Part shown: in pieces, positions 1-6,071 of the stretch | Layout: every line of letters begins with the position of its first letter | How positions within the stretch are numbered: the first letter of the stretch is position 1 | NCBI GenBank assembly: GCA_018819085.1 | Contig: JAHJQT010000020.1 | Location: forward strand, 1 to 9,017 | DNA: 9,017 nucleotides | Reading direction: 5' to 3' | Source: Patescibacteria group bacterium | Lineage (GTDB): Bacteria; Patescibacteriota; Minisyncoccia; Portnoybacterales; UBA2143 | The notes under the pieces: generated by a model | Told to the model about the DNA's origin: nothing | What the model saw: the letters and a program-made list of their open reading frames with translations, nothing else | The model's database searches: none | Program-made: the position numbers and the translations under genes

Positions 1-1179
1 AAAGAAGCAATTTATAGTATTTTAAAAGATAAATTCAAAACAAGGCGAAATATTAAAAACTATAATAATGAAATAGGAGCACCTTTAACTGTTTTGGGGT
101 CTGATATATCTCCTGAAACGACGTTTAGCGGTTTACTAGGCTGGTTTAGAATTTTTTCAAAAGCATTGCTTGGTATTATTTATCAAAGAAATTATCCAGA
201 AATTTTAGTTTTAGAACTAGGAGTTTCTAAACCAGGTGATATGGAATATTTAATGAGTTTTATTCATGCGAAAATAGGAGTTTTTACAGCTATCGGTGAA
301 TTTCCAAGTCATATAGAATTTTTTTCAGGAAAAGATCAATTAGTTAAAGAAAAATCTTTATTAATCAAATCTTTACCAGATGATGGATTAGCAATTTTAA
401 ATTATGATGATTTATTAATTAGACAAGAGGGAAATGATTTACCTGAAAAGATTGAAACTATTTATTATGGTTTTGAAGAGAGAGCTGATTTAAGAATTGA
501 AAATTATGAATTAAAAGCTGACGACATTAAAAAAGGAGATTTTGGAATTAATTTTAAATTAGATTACAAAGGAAGTTTTGTTCCAATTAGATTAGTTGGT
601 GTTTTAGGTAAGCATCAAGTTTTTGCTGCAGCAGCAGCAGCAAGCGTAGGATTATTTTTTAAACTTAATTTAGTTGACATTGCAGAAGCGTTGAAAGATT
701 ATTATTCTTTACCTGGTAGGACAAATTTGATTAAAGGAATTAAACAAACATGGATTATTGATGATACCTATAATGCTTCTCCCACGTCTGTTGAATCTGG
801 TTTAGAAATACTTAATGAACTTAGTTTAAAATCTTCAGAACAAGTTAGAAGAATAGCTATTCTAGGAGATATGATGGAATTAGGTGTTAGAACTGAAGCG
901 GGGCATAGAAGAGTTGGTAAAAAAGTAATAGAAACAGCTGATTTGCTTTTTACTGTTGGAGATAGAGCTCGTTTTATTGCTGATGAGGCAAAACAAAATG
1001 GCTTTGATGAAAATAATATTTTTGAATTTTCAAGAGCTGAAGATGCTGGATTGATAGTTCAAGAAAAAATAAATAAAAACGATATTATTTTAGTTAAAGG
1101 TTCAAGGTCTATGTGTATGGAAAAAATAGTTAAAGAAATCATGGCTGAGCCTCAAAAAGCTGATGAATTATTAATTTAA
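1..1179 (+). CDS. murF: UDP-N-acetylmuramoyl-tripeptide--D-alanyl-D-alanine ligase (MurF), 5'-partial
   Basis: This is the last cytoplasmic peptidoglycan-precursor ligase; it adds D-Ala-D-Ala to UDP-MurNAc-tripeptide using ATP. The frame is open from base 1 and reads KEAIYSIL at once, which normally follows the Walker A loop of Mur ligases, so the start and P-loop lie upstream of the window. A TTG at 94 is only an internal codon, because NNEIGAPLTVLG before it is conserved Mur ligase sequence. Other matches are a ligase-central-domain HIEFF near base 310, GKHQVFAAAAAAA (about 608-645), the MurF-type DDTYNASP (about 760-785), GDMMELG (about 868-888) and a C-terminal KGSRSM (about 1096-1113). 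The segment GWFRIFSKALLGIIYQ before the ELG motif resembles CPR versions from memory. A (GCA)n run encodes the alanine stretch. The stop is TAA, and the tRNA promoter follows directly. MurF is preferred over MurE/MurC because of the YNASP motif. Confidence 0.93.
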   Translation, partial: KEAIYSILKDKFKTRRNIKNYNNEIGAPLTVLGSDISPETTFSGLLGWFRIFSKALLGIIYQRNYPEILVLELGVSKPGDMEYLMSFIHAKIGVFTAIGEFPSHIEFFSGKDQLVKEKSLLIKSLPDDGLAILNYDDLLIRQEGNDLPEKIETIYYGFEERADLRIENYELKADDIKKGDFGINFKLDYKGSFVPIRLVGVLGKHQVFAAAAAASVGLFFKLNLVDIAEALKDYYSLPGRTNLIKGIKQTWIIDDTYNASPTSVESGLEILNELSLKSSEQVRRIAILGDMMELGVRTEAGHRRVGKKVIETADLLFTVGDRARFIADEAKQNGFDENNIFEFSRAEDAGLIVQEKINKNDIILVKGSRSMCMEKIVKEIMAEPQKADELLI

Positions 1180-1183
1180 TAAA

Positions 1184-1212
1184 TGGACAAATAAAAATAA
1201 TCGTGGTAAACT
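1184..1212 (+). promoter_or_regulatory. Predicted promoter of the tRNA-Glu / EF-like / thiolase unit
   Basis: A -35-like TGGACA (1184-1189, five of six matches to TTGACA) is followed by a 17-nt spacer and an extended -10, TG-G-TAAACT (TG at 1204-1205, hexamer 1207-1212, four of six). The predicted transcription start is near 1219, about four bases before the mature tRNA 5' end. It lies immediately after the murF stop, so it would give the tRNA its own transcription. Prediction by eye only. Confidence 0.5.
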
Positions 1213-1222
1213 AAAAAATATT

Positions 1223-1294
1223 GGCCCTATCGTCTAGCGGTTAGGACGTTAGCTTCTCAAGCTAGTAACCGGGGTTCGACTCCCCGTAGGGCTA
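1223..1294 (+). tRNA. tRNA-Glu (anticodon CTC)
   Basis: A complete cloverleaf can be drawn. The acceptor is GGCCCTA (1223-1229) with TAGGGCT (1287-1293), a G-U first pair and discriminator A1294. The D arm is GTC/GAC with a GG-containing loop. The anticodon stem is TTAGC/GCTAG around loop TTCTCAA, with anticodon CTC at 1256-1258. The variable loop is the short TAAC (1266-1269). The T arm is CGGGG-TTCGACT-CCCCG (1270-1286). The CTC anticodon reads GAG (Glu), and the body closely parallels bacterial tRNA-Glu, including U13/G22 and the 4-nt variable loop. CCA is not encoded, so a CCA-adding enzyme is needed. Position 8 is U (1230), the usual s4U8 site. No terminator separates it from the gene starting at 1319. 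Confidence 0.96.
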
Positions 1295-1299
1295 CGTGA

Positions 1300-1309
1300 A
1301 AGGGGGTGA
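1300..1309 (+). promoter_or_regulatory. Strong Shine-Dalgarno sequence for the EF-like gene
   Basis: AAGGGGGTGA matches the anti-Shine-Dalgarno complement AAGGAGGTGA at all but one position, and that G could still form a G-U wobble. Nine bases separate it from the ATG at 1319. It is the only clear Shine-Dalgarno in the window and fixes that start. It begins six bases after the tRNA 3' end, so tRNA processing would leave a very short leader carrying it. Confidence 0.85.
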
Positions 1310-1318
1310 CAATATAAG

Positions 1319-1576
1319 ATGGAAGAAAAATTAATAGGAAAAATAACTCATTACTTCACTAATATAGGTGTGGCTGTAGTTGAAGTTACTACTAGTAAGT
1401 TAAGCGTTGGCGATAAAGTTCACATTAAGGGAGTGACAAGCGACTTTGAGCAAAATATTGATTCTATGCAAGTAGAACATGAGAATGTAAAAGTTGCCAA
1501 AAAAGGAGATGCTGTTGGATTAAAAGTTGATCAACAAGTACGAGAGGGTGATGAAGTTTATCTAGTTAGTGAATAA
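1319..1576 (+). CDS. Translation elongation factor-like small protein (EF-Tu domain II-type beta-barrel)
   Basis: This 85-residue protein resembles a lone domain II of EF-Tu/IF2-type GTPases. It has an N-terminal IGKITHYFTNIGVAVVEV strand pair, GDKVHIKG (31-38), the turn DFEQNIDSMQVEHE (42-55), KKGDAVGLKV (61-70) and a closing REGDEVYLV (75-83). There is no GTPase domain, signal peptide or membrane segment. Annotators usually call such proteins 'translation elongation factor-like'; their biochemical role is, as far as I know, not established. In full-length factors this barrel contacts the aminoacyl/CCA end of tRNA or the ribosome, so RNA binding is a reasonable inference. The start is supported by the Shine-Dalgarno at 1300-1309. 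It lies 24 nt after a tRNA gene and 9 nt before a tRNA-thiolase-like gene, which supports a tRNA-related job. The fold call is fairly sure; the function is open. Confidence 0.8.
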   Translation: MEEKLIGKITHYFTNIGVAVVEVTTSKLSVGDKVHIKGVTSDFEQNIDSMQVEHENVKVAKKGDAVGLKVDQQVREGDEVYLVSE

Positions 1577-1585
1577 TTTTAAATA

Positions 1586-2488
1586 ATGAATACAAAGAGA
1601 AATAAAACCAAGGGCTTGGTTCTTTTGTCTGGTGGCCTTGATTCTATTTTGGCTATTAAAGTATTACAAAAACAGGACATAGATGTAACTGGCATAAGTT
1701 TTGTCAGTTATTTTTTTAATGCAGATTTAGCAAAAAAAGCAGCTAAAGAAATAAAAGCAAATATTAAAATAGTTGATTTTTCAATTGAACATTTAAATAT
1801 GGTTAAAAATCCATCTTATGGACGTGGAAAAACAATAAATCCATGTATTGATTGTCATTTAATGATGATAAGAAAAGCAGGAGATTTTTTGAAAAAAGGT
1901 GAATTTGATTTTATTGCTACTGGCGAGGTTTTAGGACAAAGACCAATGTCTCAGAATAAACAGGCATTAGATTTAATTAAAGAGAAATCAGGATTAAAAG
2001 GATATTTATTGCGCCCTTTGTCAGCTAAATTACTTGAACCAACTATTCTAGAAGAAAAAGGATTAATTAATAGAAATAAGCTCTTAGATATTTCAGGTAG
2101 AAGTAGAAAGATACAAATGTCTTTAGCTAAAAAATGGGGAATTAAAGAATATCCTTCACCTGCTGGTGGATGTATTTTAACTGATTTACAGTTTAGTGAA
2201 CGCCTTAAAGAACTTTTTGATCATTGGCCAGATTGTCAAGGTAACGATATTCAGCTTTTAAGATTAGGTAGACATTTTTGGGTGGGAGATAATAAGATTG
2301 TTATTGGACGAAATAAGGAAGAAAATGATAAAATAAATAAATTGAAGCAAAAAGGAGATATTGTAATTGAACCGAAAGAATTTCCTGGTCCTACGGTTTT
2401 AATAAGAAGTAAAGATAAAATTTTAGAAGAGAGTTTAATAAAAGCCAAAGAATTAATAATTAAATATTCAAAGAAAGCAAAGGAATAA
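1586..2488 (+). CDS. PP-loop ATPase with C-terminal NFACT-R-like domain, probable RNA/tRNA thiolation enzyme
   Basis: The 300-residue protein has an N-terminal PP-loop ATP-pyrophosphatase signature SGGLDS (15-20), as in MnmA and ThiI, which adenylate RNA uridines before sulfur transfer. Cys87 and Cys90 (PCIDCH, 86-91) and Cys196 (PAGGCILT, 192-199) are candidate sulfur-carrying or disulfide-forming residues, as in MnmA's cysteine pair. The C-terminus (LRLGRHF at 225-231, GRNKEEND at 241-248, then FPGPTVLIR at 266-274) resembles the NFACT-R (DUF814) RNA-binding domain known from NFACT/RqcH proteins. Related proteins are often annotated as ThiI or as a 2-thiouridylate methyltransferase; neither is proven here. 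The upstream gene ends 9 nt before this ATG and an in-frame TAA lies at 1580-1582, so the start is fixed. No Shine-Dalgarno is visible, suggesting coupling to the upstream gene. The cofactor partner (for example a cysteine desulfurase) is not in the window. Confidence 0.82.
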   Translation: MNTKRNKTKGLVLLSGGLDSILAIKVLQKQDIDVTGISFVSYFFNADLAKKAAKEIKANIKIVDFSIEHLNMVKNPSYGRGKTINPCIDCHLMMIRKAGDFLKKGEFDFIATGEVLGQRPMSQNKQALDLIKEKSGLKGYLLRPLSAKLLEPTILEEKGLINRNKLLDISGRSRKIQMSLAKKWGIKEYPSPAGGCILTDLQFSERLKELFDHWPDCQGNDIQLLRLGRHFWVGDNKIVIGRNKEENDKINKLKQKGDIVIEPKEFPGPTVLIRSKDKILEESLIKAKELIIKYSKKAKE

Positions 2489-2490
2489 GT

Positions 2491-2588
2491 GCCTTTAAGA
2501 AATCTAACCAGGCACGGCCTTATTCGCACAACCTTGCTTTTGCAAGGATGTAGCTCTGTAAGGCCACGCCTGCTCATCTTTCTAAGGC
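2491..2588. repeat. 98-nt nested inverted repeat / structured intergenic element
   Basis: The spacer between the thiolase gene and lgt is almost entirely self-complementary. From outside in, GCCTT (2491-2495) pairs with AAGGC (2584-2588), and AGAAA (2498-2502) with TTTCT (2579-2583) across a TA bulge. After an internal loop, CAGGC (2509-2513) pairs with GCCTG (2568-2572), then a 2x2 mismatch. GGCCTTA (2516-2522) pairs with TAAGGCC (2559-2565), ACA (2528-2530) with TGT (2549-2551), and CCTTGC (2532-2537) with GCAAGG (2542-2547) around a TTTT loop. That is about 31 base pairs. It is about half G+C by hand count, well above its surroundings. No T-run follows, so it is not a simple terminator. 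It could be a dispersed palindromic or MITE-like repeat, a structured RNA or an mRNA leader; I recognise no known family. Confidence 0.75.
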
Positions 2589-2598
2589 AATATCGCAT

Positions 2599-3357
2599 AT
2601 GCTGTATTTTTATTACCCTCAAATTCAAATAGGATCGTTTGTTATCCATACCTGGGGATTTTTTGTTGCTTTGGCTTTTTTAATTTGTTATTGGGTTGCT
2701 CTAAGAGAGGCAAATAAAAGAAATATTAAACAAGAAACAATTTTATGGTTAGTTGTTTCTATTTTTTTTGGAGCTATATTAGGTGCACGTTTAGGATATG
2801 TTTTACAATTCCCTAGTTATTATTTTTCTAATTTTTCAGAGATATTTGAATTTACTAGTGGAGGATTAACTTTTCATGGGGGATTGATTGGAGCTTTAAT
2901 TGTTGGTTGGTTTTATTTTAAAAAACAAAAAAAACAATTTAATCTGTCTTTTTTACAGTTAGGCGATATGTTTGCACCCATTATTGCTTTAGGAATTTTT
3001 ATTGGAAGAATTGGATGCTCTTTAATTAATGATCATCAAGGAGCTATAACTAATTTACCTTGGGCAATCATATGGCCTGATGGAATTTTACGTCATCCTG
3101 TTGCTGAGTATTTATTTTTAAATGCGTTAATTATGTTTTTTGTTTTGTTATTTTTAAAAGGTAAAATAAAGAAAACAGGTTATCTTTTTATAATTTTTTT
3201 AACTTGGTATAGTATTTCTCGTTTTTTACTTGATTTTACTCGCGTTTCCGGCACTTGTTCAGCAGATCCTCAATATTTCGGCTTATTTATCAGTCAATGG
3301 ATTAGTTTATTAATATTGTTTGGATTAGGTATTCTTTTTATAAAGAAGCGTCATTAA
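2599..3357 (+). CDS. lgt: Phosphatidylglycerol--prolipoprotein diacylglyceryl transferase (Lgt)
   Basis: This membrane enzyme transfers diacylglycerol from phosphatidylglycerol to the lipobox cysteine of prolipoproteins, the first step of lipoprotein maturation. The 252 residues form about seven hydrophobic segments. Family motifs are GARLGYVL (62-69), GGLTFHGG with His93 (88-95), GRIGCSLIND with Arg137 (136-145), HPVAEYLF (166-173, replacing the common HP.QLYE) and ISRFLLDFTR (206-215). The N-terminus, with a short amphipathic stretch before VIHTWGFFVAL, is typical. ATG 2599 is chosen because an in-frame stop lies at 2551-2553 with no start codon between. Its only Shine-Dalgarno-like sequence, AAGG (2584-2587), lies in the outer stem of the upstream hairpin. 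A terminator follows 16 nt after the stop. Confidence 0.95.
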   Translation: MLYFYYPQIQIGSFVIHTWGFFVALAFLICYWVALREANKRNIKQETILWLVVSIFFGAILGARLGYVLQFPSYYFSNFSEIFEFTSGGLTFHGGLIGALIVGWFYFKKQKKQFNLSFLQLGDMFAPIIALGIFIGRIGCSLINDHQGAITNLPWAIIWPDGILRHPVAEYLFLNALIMFFVLLFLKGKIKKTGYLFIIFLTWYSISRFLLDFTRVSGTCSADPQYFGLFISQWISLLILFGLGILFIKKRH

Positions 3358-3373
3358 ATTATTATAAAAAATT

Positions 3374-3401
3374 AAAAAGCTATTATCAGATAGCTCTTTT
3401 T
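3374..3401 (+). terminator. Rho-independent terminator after lgt
   Basis: An A-rich arm leads into AGCTAT (3378-3383), a six-base loop TATCAG and ATAGCT (3390-3395), followed by C and TTTTT (3397-3401). The A-rich and T-rich flanks can extend the stem. It lies 16 nt past the lgt stop and should end the upstream transcript. It overlaps the -35 region of the following promoter. Confidence 0.8.
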
Positions 3402-3411
3402 GTTGTATAAT
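3383..3411 (+). promoter_or_regulatory. Predicted promoter of the cation ATPase / exchanger operon
   Basis: A perfect -10 TATAAT (3406-3411) is preceded by a 17-nt spacer and TTATCA (3383-3388, four of six matches to the -35 consensus). The expected transcription start is about 3418, only about three bases before the ATG at 3421, so the transcript would be practically leaderless. The -35 sits in the hairpin of the lgt terminator. Confidence 0.65.
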
Positions 3412-3420
3412 AGAATTAAT

Positions 3421-6066
3421 ATGGAAAAAGCATGGCATCATCTCTCAATTGAAAAAGTTTTTAAGGAATTAAATTCTGGAATTAGAGGATTAAGTGAGCA
3501 AGAAGCAGAAAAAAGATTAAAAAAATACGGTTATAATAAAATTCCTGAAAAAAAATCTTTCTCGAAAATAAAGATATTTATAGAACAACTTAAAAGTCCT
3601 TTGGTGTATATCTTATTAATCGCTGGAATAGTAACGTTTTTCTTGGAAGAATATTCAGACAGCATTATTATTTTTATAGCTGTTTTTTTAAATACAATAA
3701 TTGGATATATTCAAGAAAAAAAAGCTAGTGATGCTCTTAATCAACTTAAAAAGATATTACAATTAAGCGCCATTGTTTTTCGTAATGGACAAGAGAAAAA
3801 AGTACTTCAAAAAGAAATTATTCCTGGAGATATTATTTTTTTAAGAGCTGGTGATAAAATCCCTGCTGATTCAAGAATAGTAGAATCTCATAATTTAAAA
3901 ATTAATGAGTCTTCTTTAACTGGAGAGTGGTTAGCTTCTAGTAAAAATGAAAAAGTTTTACGAAAGGAAGTTCCTCTAGCTGATAGGCAAAATATGGCCT
4001 ATATGGGAACGATAGTTGAAAGTGGTTGGGGAAAGGCTGTTATAATCCAAACTGGATTAAAAACAGAGATAGGGAAAATAGTTGAAACAGTCAAACAAAC
4101 AAAAGAAGAAAAAACTCCTTATCAGAAAAAATTAGCTCGTTTTAGTAAGGTAATAGGGGGTATTGTTATTGTTATTTCAACTATCATTTTTATTGAAGGA
4201 ATGTTGGCTGGTGAAAAATTTGTTGAAATATTCACTCTTTCTGTGGCAATTTCTGTAGCTGCTATCCCAGAAGGACTTCCAGTGGCCATGACTGCTGTTT
4301 TAGCTTTAGGAATGCAGAGAATTTTAAAGAGAAAAGGATTAGTCAGGAGAATGGCTTCAGCTGAGACATTAGGTAGTACTTCAATTATTTTGACTGATAA
4401 AACAGGAACATTAACAGAGGCAAAAATGGAAGTAGCAGGAATTTTCACCGAAACAAGTGAAATTTTAAAAGAAGATATTTCTAAAAAAAATATTGATAAA
4501 AATGGGACAACATCTAATGTTAAAGCTTTAAAGATTGGCATGTTTTGTAATGAATCATTTATTGAGAGTTCTAAAATTATTCATGGTAGACCAACAGAAA
4601 AAGCCTTGTTTTCTACTGGTATAAAAGTTGGTTTTTCAAGAAAAGAATTAGAAGAAGAGCATCCAGTAATTGATCAACTTCTTTTTGATTCCAATTGCAA
4701 ATATGCGATTAGTTTAAATAAGCTTAATTTGGAAAAAAATATTTTATACATGGTTGGTTCTCCGGAAAAGATTTTATCGATGTCTTCTTTTTTAGATATT
4801 GATGGTCAAAAAAGAAAAATGCTCTTGGTAGATATTAAAAGATTAAAAATAAAGTATGAAAAATTAACTAGAAATGGATTTAGAGTTGTATCAGTGGCTT
4901 ATAGGGAAACTGATGATCAGAAAATAGATAATAAGAGAGAAGAAAAGATTAAAGAAATGGTTTATGTTGGTTTTTTTGCTTTACATGACCCGATTAGGAA
5001 GAAGACTAAAGAAATTATGGAAACTTGTCGTAAGGCTGGAATGAAACCTATTATTGTTACTGGAGATCATATGCTCACAGCAAAAGCAGTAGCTGAAAAA
5101 CTTGGGTTTAAGACAAATAAAGAGAATCTTATGGAAGGGAGTTATTTAAGTAAATTAAGTGATTTAGAATTTGAAAAAGTATTTAAAAATATTCAAGTAT
5201 ATAGTCGCGTTGAGCCAATTCAAAAATTAAGAATTGTTAAAGCGTGGCAGAAAGCAGGAAATGTTGTTGCTATGACAGGAGATGGAATAAATGATACTCC
5301 TGCTATTAAACAAGCTGATATTGGAGTTGCTTTAGGATCAGGTACTGATATAGCTAAAGAAGTTTCTGATTTAATTCTTTTAACTGATAATTTTAGTGTT
5401 ATTAAATCAGCTATTGAAGAAGGAAGGGCGATTATTGATAATATTAGGAAAATAATAACATATCTTCTTTCTGATAGTTTTTCAGAAGTTATTTTAATTA
5501 GTATGAGCTTATTATTCGGTTGGCCCTTACCAATTTTAGCAGCTCAAATTCTATGGGTAAATTTAATAGAAGATGGTCCTTTAAGTATTTGTTTAGCTTT
5601 TGAAAAAAAGGAAAAAGATATTATTAAAAGAAAACCACTTGATTATGATTGCTCTTTATTAAACAAAGAGATGAAAGTACTAATTTTAATTATTGGTATT
5701 ATTACTGACGTTCTCTTACTTGGACTTTTCTTTTTTCTTTTAAAATATTCTAGATATGAAATTACTCATATTAGATCAATTATCTTTGCTGGATTAACAA
5801 TTGATTCTTTATTTTATGTTTTTTCCTGTAAGAGCTTACGTCAGAACTTATGGAATATTAATATTTTTTCTAATAAATTTTTAATTTATGCTTGGATTTC
5901 TGGGGTAGTGATGCTTTTATCAGCTCTTTATGTTCCTTTTTTGCAGGGATTATTAAAGACATCAGGTTTAAGTTTATTTGATTGGGGATTGGTCTTTGGA
6001 TTAGGATTATTGAATATTATATTAATTGAATTTACTAAATGGTTGTTTATTAGAAAAGAAAAATAA
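3421..6066 (+). CDS. P2-type cation-transporting ATPase (Ca2+-ATPase-like, divergent ion site)
   Basis: This 881-residue integral membrane pump carries the full P-type set: an N-terminal cation-ATPase segment, the actuator loop SSLTGEW (164-170), M4 motif IPEGLP (282-287), phosphorylation site DKTGT with Asp326, the N-domain, TGD (547-549), hinge motif TGDGIND (619-625) and C-terminal membrane helices. PEGL in M4 and GSTS before DKTGT place it with P2A/SERCA-like pumps. Glu284, Glu689, Asn714 and Asp718 correspond to SERCA ion ligands Glu309, Glu771, Asn796 and Asp800. Oddities: TGES is TGEW, the KGAPE nucleotide motif is VGSPE (445-449), and the M6 TD is Glu717-Asp718 followed by PL rather than LP. 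Ion specificity is therefore uncertain; Ca2+ is the default guess. The start is ATG 3421; the in-frame TTG at 3400 lies in the terminator T-run and upstream of the -10. An exchanger gene follows 5 nt downstream. Confidence 0.9.
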   Translation: MEKAWHHLSIEKVFKELNSGIRGLSEQEAEKRLKKYGYNKIPEKKSFSKIKIFIEQLKSPLVYILLIAGIVTFFLEEYSDSIIIFIAVFLNTIIGYIQEKKASDALNQLKKILQLSAIVFRNGQEKKVLQKEIIPGDIIFLRAGDKIPADSRIVESHNLKINESSLTGEWLASSKNEKVLRKEVPLADRQNMAYMGTIVESGWGKAVIIQTGLKTEIGKIVETVKQTKEEKTPYQKKLARFSKVIGGIVIVISTIIFIEGMLAGEKFVEIFTLSVAISVAAIPEGLPVAMTAVLALGMQRILKRKGLVRRMASAETLGSTSIILTDKTGTLTEAKMEVAGIFTETSEILKEDISKKNIDKNGTTSNVKALKIGMFCNESFIESSKIIHGRPTEKALFSTGIKVGFSRKELEEEHPVIDQLLFDSNCKYAISLNKLNLEKNILYMVGSPEKILSMSSFLDIDGQKRKMLLVDIKRLKIKYEKLTRNGFRVVSVAYRETDDQKIDNKREEKIKEMVYVGFFALHDPIRKKTKEIMETCRKAGMKPIIVTGDHMLTAKAVAEKLGFKTNKENLMEGSYLSKLSDLEFEKVFKNIQVYSRVEPIQKLRIVKAWQKAGNVVAMTGDGINDTPAIKQADIGVALGSGTDIAKEVSDLILLTDNFSVIKSAIEEGRAIIDNIRKIITYLLSDSFSEVILISMSLLFGWPLPILAAQILWVNLIEDGPLSICLAFEKKEKDIIKRKPLDYDCSLLNKEMKVLILIIGIITDVLLLGLFFFLLKYSRYEITHIRSIIFAGLTIDSLFYVFSCKSLRQNLWNINIFSNKFLIYAWISGVVMLLSALYVPFLQGLLKTSGLSLFDWGLVFGLGLLNIILIEFTKWLFIRKEK

Positions 6067-6071
6067 TTTTA

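Noticed and set aside
94..96. TTG as a start codon of murF
   Set aside because: The upstream frame is open to base 1 and encodes conserved Mur ligase sequence (NNEIGAPLTVLG).
1223..1318. tRNA gene as an integration (att) site
   Set aside because: No integrase, no repeat of the tRNA 3' end and no foreign-looking genes are present downstream.
2482..2595. Target-site duplication (AATA) flanking the 98-nt hairpin, suggesting a transposed element
   Set aside because: The copies are not directly adjacent to both ends, and a 4-nt AT match is expected by chance here.
2251..2649. Minus-strand open frame of 132 codons over the thiolase end and the hairpin
   Set aside because: It is antisense to two well-supported genes, crosses the structured spacer and shows no recognisable family motif.
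4122..4541. Minus-strand open frame of 139 codons inside the cation ATPase
   Set aside because: It lies wholly antisense to the conserved M4/DKTGT region of the ATPase; its hydrophobic look comes from the complementary strand.
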